Below, piece by piece: positions 45,074 to 55,033 of a stretch of 64,000 bases of DNA; position 1 is the stretch's first letter, and each line of letters starts with the position of its first letter. The notes beneath the pieces were generated by a model. The model made no database searches and had not been told where the DNA came from. It saw only the letters and a program-made list of their open reading frames with translations. Origin of the DNA: CAYNEO01 sp964396245 (GTDB taxonomy: Bacteria; Zixibacteria; MSB-5A5; GN15; FEB-12). The stretch spans positions 1-64,000 of the forward strand of contig CAYNEO010000010.1 of NCBI GenBank assembly GCA_964396245.1, read 5' to 3'. A program made the translations under genes and the position numbers.

Positions 45074-45101
45074 CTGACTGAATTTATCCTCCATATATAT
45101 T
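45074..45101 (+). promoter_or_regulatory. Candidate promoter for the nuo operon
   Basis: CTGACT (45074-45079) and TATATT (45096-45101) are spaced by 16 bases (4/6 and 5/6 matches to consensus), in the AT-rich part of the 262-base gap before nuoA. A weaker alternative (TTGACC at 45155, CATAAT at 45176, 15-base spacer) lies closer to the gene. No operator was recognised. Confidence 0.45.
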
Positions 45102-45261
45102 AATGAGGCTTTGTGCATAAATTCTCATTCTGACACAAAAAACCGTGATCTTTTTTGACCGGAGCGTGTTATACCCATAATCACATCACCATGACAGAGT
45201 TCAGCGGGACAGATTCCGATACGACGTAAACGAAACCGACAGCGAATCTGGAGACTAGAAC

Positions 45262-45675
45262 TTGAACGTATCCACGCCAGAATCGTCGAACCTGATTCCA
45301 TTGCTGATCTACTTCGCCGGTGTCTTTGGAATAGTAGGCATCATGTACGGTCTCGCCTGGATAACCGGTCAGCGTCATACCGATCACTCTACCAACACGC
45401 CGTATGAATCCGGCATACAGACGACCGGTAGTGCCCGGATTAAATTCACGGCCAAATTTTATCTCATCGCAATGCTTTTCGTGATTTTCGATCTGGAAGT
45501 CGTCTTCCTGTTCGGATGGGCGGTGGCCGCCAAGGAACTCGGGTGGTCAGGATACTGGGCAATGTTCATCTTCGTTGCCATCGTCGTAGCCGGACTGATC
45601 TATGAATGGCGCGTGGGCGCGCTCGACTGGGTAGCTGCAAACCTCAAGGCTTATCAGCGAAGATCAATAAAATAG
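45262..45675 (+). CDS. nuoA: NADH-quinone oxidoreductase subunit A
   Basis: This small membrane subunit of complex I contributes to the quinone-site/membrane-arm junction. The 137-residue protein has three membrane segments (near residues 10-30, 65-90, 95-118), the conserved loop with YESGI and the KFYLIAMLFVIFDLEVVFLFGW block. The start is TTG at 45262 with GGAG about 8 bases upstream; no ATG is available before the first membrane helix. It is the first gene of the 13-gene nuo operon. Confidence 0.95.
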   Translation: MNVSTPESSNLIPLLIYFAGVFGIVGIMYGLAWITGQRHTDHSTNTPYESGIQTTGSARIKFTAKFYLIAMLFVIFDLEVVFLFGWAVAAKELGWSGYWAMFIFVAIVVAGLIYEWRVGALDWVAANLKAYQRRSIK

Positions 45676-45686
45676 GGACCACCATA

Positions 45687-46319
45687 GTGAATGCCGGTGA
45701 TACAAAGTCAGAACACGTCAAGAATGTCAACGACGAGTCCTTCGAGAAAGTCATCCGCCAGAGTGTGGTGCTTGCCAAACTTCAGGACCTCCTCGCCTGG
45801 GGCAGGAAGAACTCGATGTGGCCGTTCAATTTTGGGCTCTCGTGCTGTTTCGTGGAGATGGCCACCAGTCTGACCAGCCGATTTGACATCGCACGTTTCG
45901 GAGCCGAGGTCATCCGCGGTACGCCGCGGGAAGCTGACGTCATGATTACGGCCGGTACGTGCTTTCTGAAAATGGCCCCGATCATCCGGCGGCTGTACGA
46001 TCAGATGATGGAACCCCGTTGGGTAATATCCATGGGCTCCTGTTCGAACTCGGGCGGCATGTATGACATCTACAGCGTTGTTCAGGGCGTGGACAAGTTC
46101 ATGCCGATCGACGTGTATGTTCCCGGATGCCCGCCCCGACCGGATGCTTTTGAAGAAGGACTGCTGCTGTTACGTGAGGCGGTCGGTAAGGAAAAACGGC
46201 CGTTGAGTTGGGTCGTTGGCCCCCAGGGTGTAACCCGGGCGGAAAAGATTTCTATGCGCGACCGCAAACACGAAGAAAGAGTGAAAGCTACAAGTTTGCG
46301 AACACCGGATCAGGTTTAG
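45687..46319 (+). CDS. nuoB: NADH-quinone oxidoreductase subunit B
   Basis: This subunit carries the N2 4Fe-4S cluster, the direct electron donor to quinone. The Cys ligands are in GLSCCFVEM, MGSCSNSGG and VPGCPPRP. The sequence AGTCFLKMAPIIRRLYDQMM followed by VVQGVDKFMPIDVYVPGCPP closely follows the E. coli NuoB pattern rather than the shorter mitochondrial-like type. It has about 210 residues. GTG 45687 is chosen because AGGGA lies 8 bases upstream; the frame is open earlier but overlaps nuoA. Confidence 0.95.
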   Translation: MNAGDTKSEHVKNVNDESFEKVIRQSVVLAKLQDLLAWGRKNSMWPFNFGLSCCFVEMATSLTSRFDIARFGAEVIRGTPREADVMITAGTCFLKMAPIIRRLYDQMMEPRWVISMGSCSNSGGMYDIYSVVQGVDKFMPIDVYVPGCPPRPDAFEEGLLLLREAVGKEKRPLSWVVGPQGVTRAEKISMRDRKHEERVKATSLRTPDQV

Positions 46320-46365
46320 GGAGCCCGCCAGTCGACTTCCGGCTGGGAGGGCAAGCAGTATAGAT

Positions 46366-48132
46366 ATGGAAAACAGTTCACAAACAAGCACATCGTCGGA
46401 TATCACCCAGCAACTGATGCAGAAATTCGGTGATGGTGTGATCACGGCACAGGGGACACAGGATAAGATTCCAACGATCTGGCTACGACCGGAACGGGTG
46501 CATGATGTTTGCCGATATCTCACGGAAGAGATCGACCGGCCGTACCGGATGCTGTATGATCTCACCGCCATCGACGAACGGGTCCGAAAACTGCGGGAAG
46601 GACAGCCGGATAGTGATTTCACCGTCGTTTATCAGTTGCTCTCGTTTGATCGCAACGAAGATATTCGGCTGAAGGTGCCGCTCGCTGAGTCCTCGGCTTT
46701 GGTATCTACGGTGACAGATTTGTGGCCAAACGCCAACTGGTACGAGCGCGAAGTGTGGGATATGTTCGGTGTCAAATTTGACGGCCACCCGCATCTCACG
46801 CGCGTTCTCATGCCGCAGTCCTGGAAGGGACACCCGCTGCGCAAGGATCATCCTGCCCGCGCCACCGAAATGGGACCTTTTTCGCTCCCCGATGACAGGC
46901 TCGACTTCGAGCAGGACCAGCTCGAGTTCCGTCCCGAAGACTGGGGCATGAAACGGGCGAGTAAAGACACGGAATTCATGTTCCTCAACCTCGGTCCCCA
47001 GCATCCCGGTACGCACGGCGTCCTGCGCGTGGTTCTTCAGCTCGACGGTGAGGTGCTGGTCGACGCTATCCCGGATATCGGCTATCATCACCGCGGCGCC
47101 GAGAAGATGGGCGAACGTCAGTCCTGGCACACCTATATCCCATACACCGACCGTGTCGATTATCTCGGCGGCGTTATGAACAATCTCCCGTACGTCATGG
47201 CGGTTGAAAAGCTGGCCGGAATCAAGGTGCCGGAGCGCGCTCAGGTCATCCGGGTCATGCTGTCCGAACTGTTCCGGATCAACAGCCACCTCGTTTGGTA
47301 CGGCACGTTTGCCCAGGATGTCGGGGCACTGTCGCCCGTGTTCTTCATGTTCACGGACCGTGAGCACACGTTCAAAATAATCGAAGCGATCTGCGGTGAT
47401 CGCATGCACCCGAACTGGTTCCGAATCGGAGGTGTCGCTCAGGACCTACCCGACGGCTGGGACAGGCTGGTCCGCGAATTTCTTGACTATATGCCGGGCC
47501 GTCTCAAGGAATATGACAAGATGGTCCTGAAGAACAACATCTTCAGAAAGCGTACGGTAGGAATCGGCGCCTATGATACCAGGGAGGCGATAGCATGGGG
47601 TGTTACCGGTCCCGGACTTCGAGCGACCGGGATGGAATGGGACTTCCGCAAGAAGCGACCCTATTCGAGCTACGACCAGTTCGAATTCGATATCCCTACG
47701 GGCACACACGGTGATTGCTATGACCGTGGACTCGTGCGCGTCGAAGAAATGCGCCAGAGCCTGAGGATAATGGAACAATGTCTTAACAATATGCCGTCCG
47801 GTCCGTACAAGTCGGACCATCCCCTGACTACGCCCCCGATTAAAGACCACACTATGCATGACATTGAAACTTTGATTAATCACTTCCTCAATGTGAGCTG
47901 GGGACCGGTTATTCCTCCCGGCGAAGCATTTGCCGAGGTTGAAGCAACCAAGGGAAATAACGGCTATTATCTGGTGAGCGACGGTGACGTCCGTTCGTAC
48001 CGTACGAGGATACGCACTCCTTCGTTTCCGCATATCCAGATGGTGCCGTATATCAGTCGGGGACACACGGTGGCCGATTTGCTGGCGATATTGGGAAGTA
48101 TCGATTTTGTGCTCGCCGACGTAGACCGTTGA
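46366..48132 (+). CDS. nuoCD: NADH-quinone oxidoreductase subunits C/D (fused)
   Basis: This 588-residue fusion joins the 30-kDa NuoC and 49-kDa NuoD subunits of the complex I peripheral arm. The NuoC part (residues ~1-190) has YDLTAIDER and REVWDMFGVKFDGHPHL. The NuoD part begins near FLNLGPQHPGTHGVLR, the quinone-site loop, and continues with DIGYHHRGAEKM, YIPYTDRVDYLGG and the C-terminal SIDFVLADVDR. The NuoCD fusion is known from enterobacteria and some other groups. The gap to nuoB is 46 bases, to nuoE 25. Confidence 0.96.
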   Translation: MENSSQTSTSSDITQQLMQKFGDGVITAQGTQDKIPTIWLRPERVHDVCRYLTEEIDRPYRMLYDLTAIDERVRKLREGQPDSDFTVVYQLLSFDRNEDIRLKVPLAESSALVSTVTDLWPNANWYEREVWDMFGVKFDGHPHLTRVLMPQSWKGHPLRKDHPARATEMGPFSLPDDRLDFEQDQLEFRPEDWGMKRASKDTEFMFLNLGPQHPGTHGVLRVVLQLDGEVLVDAIPDIGYHHRGAEKMGERQSWHTYIPYTDRVDYLGGVMNNLPYVMAVEKLAGIKVPERAQVIRVMLSELFRINSHLVWYGTFAQDVGALSPVFFMFTDREHTFKIIEAICGDRMHPNWFRIGGVAQDLPDGWDRLVREFLDYMPGRLKEYDKMVLKNNIFRKRTVGIGAYDTREAIAWGVTGPGLRATGMEWDFRKKRPYSSYDQFEFDIPTGTHGDCYDRGLVRVEEMRQSLRIMEQCLNNMPSGPYKSDHPLTTPPIKDHTMHDIETLINHFLNVSWGPVIPPGEAFAEVEATKGNNGYYLVSDGDVRSYRTRIRTPSFPHIQMVPYISRGHTVADLLAILGSIDFVLADVDR

Positions 48133-48157
48133 GAGTCGACGACTGAAAAGTAAGACT

Positions 48158-48625
48158 ATGTTGAGTCCGGAAGAAAAGAAAGAAATCGATGTGGAACTGA
48201 AGACCGTTCCCATCAAGCAGGGAGCGAGCGTTGAGGCGCTGAAGATCGTGCAGCGGCATCGCGGCGGATGGATCTCGGATGAGGCCCTGCATGATGTCGC
48301 TGAGTATCTCGATATGTCAACCGCTGAACTCGAGGGCGTCGCGACTTTCTACAGTCTGATCTTCCGCAAGCCCGTCGGTCGGCACATCATTCTCATCTGC
48401 GACGGTATGGCCTGCTTCGTGATGGGCTTCAGGACCCTCCGCGAGCACATCATTGATAAGCTCGGCATCGACTACGGGCAGACTACCCCCGACGGCAGGT
48501 TCACTTTCCTGCCGACACCCTGCATAGGCATCTGCCATTACGCACCGGCGATGATTATCGATGAAGACACGCACTTAAACCTGACGCCGGAAAAGATTGA
48601 CCGAATTCTCGAGCAGTACGAGTGA
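48158..48625 (+). CDS. nuoE: NADH-quinone oxidoreductase subunit E
   Basis: This 24-kDa subunit of the NADH dehydrogenase module carries a 2Fe-2S cluster. The 155-residue protein has the thioredoxin-like ligand set C-x4-C (ICDGMACF) and C-x3-C (PCIGICH), preceded by the helical GVATFYSLIF block. Its stop overlaps the GTG of nuoF by four bases (GTGA). Confidence 0.95.
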   Translation: MLSPEEKKEIDVELKTVPIKQGASVEALKIVQRHRGGWISDEALHDVAEYLDMSTAELEGVATFYSLIFRKPVGRHIILICDGMACFVMGFRTLREHIIDKLGIDYGQTTPDGRFTFLPTPCIGICHYAPAMIIDEDTHLNLTPEKIDRILEQYE

Positions 48626-49914
48626 GAATAACTGAGATGGAACGACCGCTGACAGAACATATCCGGCCGCGTGATGAAGAGCCGATGACCCTCAAGGAGT
48701 ACGAGAAGGTCGGCGGCTATCAAGCGGTCCGCAAAGCGCTTAAAATGTCGTCGAAAGACGTGCAGCAGGAGGTCAAGAAGGCGAACCTGCGCGGGCGCGG
48801 CGGGGCGGGATTCAACACCGGCATGAAGTGGTCTTTCGTTCCGCTCGATGATGAAACCACCAAGCCGCACTATCTCTGCTGCAATGCCGACGAAATGGAA
48901 CCGGGCTCGTTCAAGGACCGGGTGCTCATGGAGGGCAACCCGCATCTTCTGATTGAAGGGCTGATATGCGGTGCCTGGGCAATACAGGCAAGCGCGGTTT
49001 ATATCTTTCTCAGATGGGCATACAAGCGCTCCGACCGACGGCTCAGGAAGGCTATTGCCGAGGCATACGATGCCGGTTACCTGGGAAAGAATATCCTCGG
49101 GTCAGGATTTGACCTTGATATATTCATGCACAACAGCGCCGGAAGATATATTTGCGGCGAAGAAACAGGATTGCTGAACGCCACGGAAGGCGTCCGACCT
49201 ACTGCCCGATCAAAACCGCCGTACCCGCCGGTCAGCGGCCTCTTCGGACGTCCCACCGTCGTGAACAATGTCGAGACCTGGTGCAATGTGCCCTACATCG
49301 TTAATCACGGTCCCGAGGCATACCAGAAACTGTCACTGTCCAGTGATGGCGGAACAAAGATTTACGGCGCTGCCGGCCGGGTAAAAAAACCGGGGTGGTG
49401 GGAGCTTCCGATGGGAACGCCGATTCGAGAAATAATCGAGAAACATGCCGGCGGCATGCAGGACGGCTACGAACTCATTTCGATTATCCCGGGCGGAGCC
49501 TCGACCGAATTTATCCTGGAAAAGGATCTCGACGTGCCCATGGATTTCGACTCTCTGAGCAAGGTCGGCAGTCGCATGGGTACGGCGACGATGCTCATTG
49601 TCGATCAGACGGTGTGCCCGGTTGCCTTGATTGCCTCTCTTGAAAAGTTCTTCGCACAGGAGTCCTGCGGTTGGTGCACGCCGTGCCGCGAAGGTCTGCC
49701 CTGGACGGCCAGGCTGTTGTATGCGATCGAGGCAGGAAAAGGGCGGATGGAGGACCTCGATCAATTGAATAAACTGTGTGACATGATGGATACGGGACAC
49801 ACGGTTTGCGCCCTCGCTCCCGGCGCGGTGGAGCCGCTTCGAAGCGGACTGAAACTGTTTAGAGACGTATTTGAAAGACACATAAGAGAACAACGTTGCC
49901 CCTGGGGTAAATAA
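48622..49914 (+). CDS. nuoF: NADH-quinone oxidoreductase subunit F
   Basis: This flavoprotein subunit oxidises NADH through FMN and passes electrons to its 4Fe-4S cluster. The 430-residue protein has the NADH/FMN loop RGRGGAGFNTGMKWSF, CGEETGLLNATEG, and the cluster ligands ESCGWCTPCREG plus a downstream Cys in GHTVCALA. The GTG at 48622 overlaps the nuoE stop; an alternative ATG at 48637 (MERPLTEHI) is also possible and neither has a strong ribosome site. nuoG follows after two bases. Confidence 0.95.
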   Translation: MRITEMERPLTEHIRPRDEEPMTLKEYEKVGGYQAVRKALKMSSKDVQQEVKKANLRGRGGAGFNTGMKWSFVPLDDETTKPHYLCCNADEMEPGSFKDRVLMEGNPHLLIEGLICGAWAIQASAVYIFLRWAYKRSDRRLRKAIAEAYDAGYLGKNILGSGFDLDIFMHNSAGRYICGEETGLLNATEGVRPTARSKPPYPPVSGLFGRPTVVNNVETWCNVPYIVNHGPEAYQKLSLSSDGGTKIYGAAGRVKKPGWWELPMGTPIREIIEKHAGGMQDGYELISIIPGGASTEFILEKDLDVPMDFDSLSKVGSRMGTATMLIVDQTVCPVALIASLEKFFAQESCGWCTPCREGLPWTARLLYAIEAGKGRMEDLDQLNKLCDMMDTGHTVCALAPGAVEPLRSGLKLFRDVFERHIREQRCPWGK

Positions 49915-49916
49915 GC

Positions 49917-52637
49917 ATGCCGACGGTTTACATTGATGGAACGGCCCACGAAGTAGAGAAGGGCAGGAACATGCTCGATGTGGCTCTGTCACTCGGGTAT
50001 GATCTGCCGTATTTCTGCTGGCATCCGGCCATGGATTCCATCGGCGCCTGCCGGCAGTGCGCGGTTATCCAGTACAAGGACGAGAAAGACACCAAGGGCA
50101 AGATCCAGATGGCATGTATGCTGGCCGCGGACGACGGTGTGCGAATATCTATCAATGCCAGGGAAGCGCGCGAATTCCGCGCCCAGGTAATTGAGTGGCT
50201 CATGGTGAATCACCCGCATGACTGTCCGATATGCGACGAGGGCGGCGAGTGCCACCTCCAGGATATGACCGTCATGACCGGCCACAACTATCGAAAATAC
50301 CGTTTCAAGAAACGAACCCATAGAAACCAGGACCTCGGACCGTTTATCAATCATGAGATGAACCGGTGCATCGTATGTTACCGCTGCACGCGGTTCTATC
50401 ATGATTTTGCGGGCGGAAGGGATTTCAATGTCCACGGTGCCCACGACCATGCATACTTCGGTCGATACGAAGACGGCATTCTCGAAAGCGAATTCAGCGG
50501 TAATCTCGTGGAAGTATGCCCGACCGGTGTTTTTACGGACAAGACGCTTAAGCAGCATTATGCAAGAAAGTGGGACCTGCAGTCAGGACCATCGGTCTGC
50601 CAGCACTGCGGCCTGGGATGCAACACGCTTGCCGGCAGCCGGTATGACAAAATCGTGCGAACCCTGAACCGCTACAACCGCCAGGTCAACGGATACTTCA
50701 TATGTGATCGCGGTCGTTTCGGATACGAATTTGTCAACAGTGAGAAGCGAATACTCGGGCCGACTCGACGGCCCAATAAGAATGGGGAAGTGGAAAAAGC
50801 TGAAGTTGAACAAACGGTCTCGGACATAGCAAAGCTCCTGAGCCAGAAAGAAAAAGTTGTCGGCATTGGTTCTCCCAGGGCGAGTCTGGAATCCAACTTT
50901 GCCCTCCGCACACTTGTCGGTCCGGATAATTTCTATTCCGGGACGGTTGCTCATGACAGTAACCTGGTTAAGCGGGTAGTGGAAATTCTCCGTAACGGAC
51001 CGGCAAGATCGGCGTCGCTGCACGACGTGGAGAAGTCCGATGCTGTTTTGGTGTTGGGTGAAGATCTGACTAACACCGCGCCGATGCTCGACCTCGCTAT
51101 ACGACAGGCAACACGCAACGAGCCTAACAAACGTGCCGTTCAGCACGGTGTGCCAGCCTTTTACGATGCTGCGTTGCGCGACTTCATGCAGAAGAAGCGG
51201 GGACCGCTATACGTGGCAACACCGGTGTATACCAAGCTCGACGAAATCGCCACGAGCACATACAGGGCGACGGCCGAAGATATTGCCCGACTCGGATATG
51301 CTGTGGCGCACGCCATTGATCCGTCGTCGCCGGACGTTGACGGTATTCCAGACGACGTGAAGCGACTCGCCGAAGAAATCGCCGGGAAACTAAAAGGTGC
51401 TGAGAATCCGGTAGTCATATCCGGAACCAGCATGCGAAGCGATCAGATTCTCCAGGCAGCGGCCAACGTGGCATGGGCACTCGCCGCTCAGGACAGACCG
51501 GCCAATATCTGCTACACCGTGCCGGAGTGCAACAGTGTCGGGATATCACTGTTTGGGGGTCATGAATTGGAGAAAGCTTTCGACAAACTGACATCCGGCC
51601 AGGCGGACACCGTGGTGATTCTGGAAAACGATCTATATCGCCGGGCTGGAAGCGCGGCGGTCGACAAATTCCTGCAAGCCGCTAAGACTGTTATTGTCAT
51701 TGACCATCTGCAAAATCAGACCACGTCGAAGGCAGATTACGTATTGCCGGCCGCGACTTTCGCCGAGGGCGACGGCACCATCGTTAGCAACGAGGGTCGC
51801 GTGCAGCGATACTTCCAGGCGATTAGCCCCGATCCGGTTATCAAGGAATCCTGGCGCTGGATTCGTGATTTGATGTTGAAAAACGACGCCTCGAAGACAA
51901 TCGGCTGGAACACACTCGATGAAATCTATACTGCCGTATTCACAAGTATTCCATCGCTTGCCGAGGGGCAGAAGATCGTTCCCGACGCGTCGTTCAGGAT
52001 AGCCGGGCTCAAGATTGCCCGCTCACCGGCGCGCTACAGCGGACGAACGGCAATGAACGCGAACAAGGACGTGAATGAGCCAAAGCCGCCCGACGATCCG
52101 GATTCGCCATTGAGCTTTTCCATGGAAGGATATCAGGGCGTGCCGCCGGGCGGGCTGATTCCGTTCTTCTGGTCTCCGGGATGGAATTCGGTGCAGGCAA
52201 CCGCCAAGTACCAATCCGAGGTCGGCGGTCCGTTGCGCGGCGGCGACCCCGGCTACCGGCTGATTGAGCCGAAGAAGGACGGGAAGCCGGATTTCTTCTC
52301 GGACATCCCAAAAGCCTTCTCGCCAAAGTCCGACCAACTGCTGGCTGTTCCCGTCTATCACATCTACGGCAGCGAAGAACTAAGTGCGCAGGGTAAGGCA
52401 GTGGGGACGTTGGTCCCTTCGGCCTATGTCGGCCTCAGCCCGGAGACGCTGGCGCAACTGAAAGTCGAACCCGGGACAGACCTGAGTGTCACCGTCGGAG
52501 GGAGGCAATACCGTCTGCCATGCAAAGTTGTCGCCGGATTGCCGGAAGGTACGGCAGGATTGCCGCATGGACTGCCCGATTTGACGGGATTAGCGTTGCC
52601 GGTTTGGATTCGTGTGGAGTCAGGAGGTCAATCGTGA
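49917..52637 (+). CDS. nuoG: NADH-quinone oxidoreductase subunit G
   Basis: This large Fe-S subunit of complex I has 906 residues. The N-terminal 2Fe-2S domain shows FCWHPAMDSIGACRQC; the next ligands are in HPHDCPICDEGGECHLQD (4Fe-4S with a His ligand region) and RCIVCYRCTRF, with EVCPTGVFTDK. The C-terminal two-thirds are a molybdopterin-oxidoreductase-like domain, beginning CQHCGLGCN and ICDRGRFGYEF, which supplies the N7 cluster ligands found only in some bacteria, including E. coli. The nuoH GTG overlaps its stop. Confidence 0.95.
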   Translation: MPTVYIDGTAHEVEKGRNMLDVALSLGYDLPYFCWHPAMDSIGACRQCAVIQYKDEKDTKGKIQMACMLAADDGVRISINAREAREFRAQVIEWLMVNHPHDCPICDEGGECHLQDMTVMTGHNYRKYRFKKRTHRNQDLGPFINHEMNRCIVCYRCTRFYHDFAGGRDFNVHGAHDHAYFGRYEDGILESEFSGNLVEVCPTGVFTDKTLKQHYARKWDLQSGPSVCQHCGLGCNTLAGSRYDKIVRTLNRYNRQVNGYFICDRGRFGYEFVNSEKRILGPTRRPNKNGEVEKAEVEQTVSDIAKLLSQKEKVVGIGSPRASLESNFALRTLVGPDNFYSGTVAHDSNLVKRVVEILRNGPARSASLHDVEKSDAVLVLGEDLTNTAPMLDLAIRQATRNEPNKRAVQHGVPAFYDAALRDFMQKKRGPLYVATPVYTKLDEIATSTYRATAEDIARLGYAVAHAIDPSSPDVDGIPDDVKRLAEEIAGKLKGAENPVVISGTSMRSDQILQAAANVAWALAAQDRPANICYTVPECNSVGISLFGGHELEKAFDKLTSGQADTVVILENDLYRRAGSAAVDKFLQAAKTVIVIDHLQNQTTSKADYVLPAATFAEGDGTIVSNEGRVQRYFQAISPDPVIKESWRWIRDLMLKNDASKTIGWNTLDEIYTAVFTSIPSLAEGQKIVPDASFRIAGLKIARSPARYSGRTAMNANKDVNEPKPPDDPDSPLSFSMEGYQGVPPGGLIPFFWSPGWNSVQATAKYQSEVGGPLRGGDPGYRLIEPKKDGKPDFFSDIPKAFSPKSDQLLAVPVYHIYGSEELSAQGKAVGTLVPSAYVGLSPETLAQLKVEPGTDLSVTVGGRQYRLPCKVVAGLPEGTAGLPHGLPDLTGLALPVWIRVESGGQS

Positions 52638-53581
52638 TTATTGTAGCCTCCCTGATAGCCATTGGTGTGCTGGTCGGCATATTTATCGTGGCCCCCGGGT
52701 TGATCTGGCTTGAACGCCGACTCCTCGGGCTCTGGCAGGACCGGTATGGACCGAACCGGGTCGGCCCGTTTGGAATCCTTCAGGTAGTGGCCGACATGAT
52801 CAAGATCTTCACCAAGGAAGACTGGATTCCGCCATTCTCCGACAAGCCGGTGTTTTTCATCGCCCCGGGTATTGTCATGGTAACGGTCCTGTTTTCGTTC
52901 GCTATCGTGCCGGTGGCCCCGGGGATAGGCGTGATAAATCTTAATATTGGACTACTGTACTTCCTCGCCATGTCATCGTTGGGGGCATACAGCGTAGTCC
53001 TGGGTGGCTGGTCGTCCAACAACAAATATTCGCTGCTCGGCGGACTGCGCGCAGCGTCGCAGATGATCAGCTACGAAGTTTTCATGGGGTTGTCATTGAT
53101 GGGTGTTGTGGTTCAGACCGGTTCCTTCAGTATGTGGGAAATAGTCGAAGCACAAAATCACATATGGAATATCGTTCCCCAGTTCCTCGGGTTTGTCGTG
53201 TTCATGATCGCCGGTATCGCCGAGGCACACCGGCTCCCGTTCGATATTCCCGAGGCCGAGAGCGAGCTGGTAGCGGGGTATCACTCCGAGTACTCGGGCA
53301 TGAAATTCGGAATGTTTTTTGTGGGCGAGTATGTCGGCATCACACTGATATCCGCCTTGATAACGACGCTCTTTCTCGGCGGGTGGCGCGGACCGTGGTT
53401 GCCCGGCATCGTCTGGTTCCTGATCAAGATGTTCGCGTTCATTTTCTTCTTCATTCTGCTGCGAGCCGGACTCCCGCGCCCGAGGTTCGATCAACTGATG
53501 ACGTGGGGATGGAAGATAATGCTGCCGTTAACGTTGCTCAACCTGTTGGTGACCGGCGCCATCGTGTTGTGGGCACAATAA
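52634..53581 (+). CDS. nuoH: NADH-quinone oxidoreductase subunit H
   Basis: This membrane subunit forms most of the quinone channel. The 315-residue protein has about eight membrane segments, the first loop with LERRLLGLWQDRYGPNRVGP, and the conserved acidic loop FDIPEAESELVAGYHSEYSG. The GTG at 52634 overlaps the nuoG stop (GTGA) and has AGGAGG six bases upstream; the frame is open further upstream inside nuoG but without a ribosome site. Confidence 0.95.
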   Translation: MIIVASLIAIGVLVGIFIVAPGLIWLERRLLGLWQDRYGPNRVGPFGILQVVADMIKIFTKEDWIPPFSDKPVFFIAPGIVMVTVLFSFAIVPVAPGIGVINLNIGLLYFLAMSSLGAYSVVLGGWSSNNKYSLLGGLRAASQMISYEVFMGLSLMGVVVQTGSFSMWEIVEAQNHIWNIVPQFLGFVVFMIAGIAEAHRLPFDIPEAESELVAGYHSEYSGMKFGMFFVGEYVGITLISALITTLFLGGWRGPWLPGIVWFLIKMFAFIFFFILLRAGLPRPRFDQLMTWGWKIMLPLTLLNLLVTGAIVLWAQ

Positions 53582-53603
53582 GGACTTATGAACGGAAGAA
53601 GAT

Positions 53604-54146
53604 ATGTTTAGCAGTTTACGGACACTCTGGATAGTCTTCAAGCACATGCTTCACCGACGGGAAACTATTCAATATCCCGACGAGAAGCCGTATCTTGCTC
53701 CGCGATATCGTGGCCGGATTATCCTGTCGCGCGACCCCGATGGCGAGGAGCGGTGTGTCGCCTGCTATCTTTGCGCTGTAGCGTGTCCTGTTGACTGCAT
53801 CGCATTGCAGGCGACCGAGGATGACTACGGACGCCGGTACCCGAAGTTTTTCCGTATCAATTTCTCGCGCTGTATCTTCTGTGGCCTGTGTGAGGAGGCA
53901 TGTCCGACATACGCCATCCAATTGACGCCCGATTTCGAAATGAGCGAATACAATCGGCAGAATATGGTGTACGAGAAGGAGCACCTGACAATATCCGGCG
54001 TCGGAAAGTATCCCGGCTACAATTTCTATCGCGTCGCCGGTCTGAAAATCAAGGGCAAGGACAAAGGGGAGGCCGAGAATGAATCCCCGCCCGTTGACCT
54101 GCGGACCCTGTTGCCGGGTTATGGCTTCGATATGATCGAGGAATAG
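53604..54146 (+). CDS. nuoI: NADH-quinone oxidoreductase subunit I
   Basis: This 180-residue subunit carries two 4Fe-4S clusters (N6a/N6b), with ligands in ERCVACYLCAVACPVDC and SRCIFCGLCEEACPTYA. It relays electrons from NuoG to the N2 cluster in NuoB. GGAAGAAG precedes the ATG. Confidence 0.95.
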   Translation: MFSSLRTLWIVFKHMLHRRETIQYPDEKPYLAPRYRGRIILSRDPDGEERCVACYLCAVACPVDCIALQATEDDYGRRYPKFFRINFSRCIFCGLCEEACPTYAIQLTPDFEMSEYNRQNMVYEKEHLTISGVGKYPGYNFYRVAGLKIKGKDKGEAENESPPVDLRTLLPGYGFDMIEE

Positions 54147-54148
54147 TC

Positions 54149-54712
54149 ATGACTATTGCTTTTTACATAGCGGCGGGCATCGCCGTAATATCCACCGTTC
54201 TCGTAATCACGCGTTACAATGCGATCCACGCTTTGCTGTACTTGATCGTGTCACTGTTCGCCGTCGCCATTGTCTTCTTCACCCTTGGCGCTCCGTTTGT
54301 TGCCGCGCTCGAGGTGATCATCTACGCCGGCGCCATCATGGTGCTGTTCGTGTTCGTGATGATGATGCTGAATCTCGGCGAGCGAGCGGCACAGCAGGAG
54401 CGCAAGTGGCTCAAACCGGGCATGTTTATCGGACCGGCAATCCTTACGGCCGTCCTGCTCGGCGAATTCATTTATATGATCGTGCTTGAAAAGTCGGTCT
54501 CGACCGGCACGCAGATGGTCGGTCCCAAGGCGGTGGGCATGGCGCTGTATTCCCGCTACCTGCTCGGCGTTGAATTGTCAGCCATGCTGTTGCTGACCGG
54601 CCTGGTGGGCGCTTACCACCTGGGGCATGAGGACGAGAGTAGCCTGGCCGGTGTGGGACTTGATGATGAACACAAAGAGTTAACCGCGACCGAATCGACG
54701 GAAAACGAGTGA
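54149..54712 (+). CDS. nuoJ: NADH-quinone oxidoreductase subunit J
   Basis: This 187-residue membrane subunit has five hydrophobic segments. The third, ALEVIIYAGAIMVLFVFVMMM, carries the conserved pi-bulge helix pattern of NuoJ (shown in part: EVIIYAGAIMVLFVFVMM). It lies at the junction of the quinone chamber and the proton-pumping arm. It starts two bases after nuoI, with GAGGAA upstream. Confidence 0.94.
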   Translation: MTIAFYIAAGIAVISTVLVITRYNAIHALLYLIVSLFAVAIVFFTLGAPFVAALEVIIYAGAIMVLFVFVMMMLNLGERAAQQERKWLKPGMFIGPAILTAVLLGEFIYMIVLEKSVSTGTQMVGPKAVGMALYSRYLLGVELSAMLLLTGLVGAYHLGHEDESSLAGVGLDDEHKELTATESTENE

Positions 54713-54721
54713 GGCCTGATT

Positions 54722-55030
54722 ATGGCTGCTGTACCAATGGAAGCTGGACTGTTATTAGCCGCGGTGCTGTTCGTACTCGGGCTGGTGAGCTTGCTGGTAC
54801 GCCGCAACATTATCTTCATGCTCCTGAGTATTGAGATCATGCTCAATGCCGCAGGGTTGGCGTTCATAGTGGCCGGCGCACGATGGGTCCAGACCGGCGG
54901 ACAGGTGATGTTCATGTTTATTCTGGCCATGGCCGCCGCCGAAGTCGCTGTTGGTCTGGCCCTGGTTCTCCAGATGTTCCGGAAGTTCCGGACGCTCGAC
55001 GTTAACGTGGCAAGCAGGATGAGAGGGTAA
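54722..55030 (+). CDS. nuoK: NADH-quinone oxidoreductase subunit K
   Basis: This 102-residue subunit has three membrane helices. The middle helix has the conserved acidic residue (MLLSIEIMLNAAGLAF) and the third has FILAMAAAEVAVGLAL, both part of the proton pathway. The ATG has GAGG upstream. It lies 9 bases after nuoJ and 3 before nuoL. Confidence 0.95.
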   Translation: MAAVPMEAGLLLAAVLFVLGLVSLLVRRNIIFMLLSIEIMLNAAGLAFIVAGARWVQTGGQVMFMFILAMAAAEVAVGLALVLQMFRKFRTLDVNVASRMRG

Positions 55031-55033
55031 GGG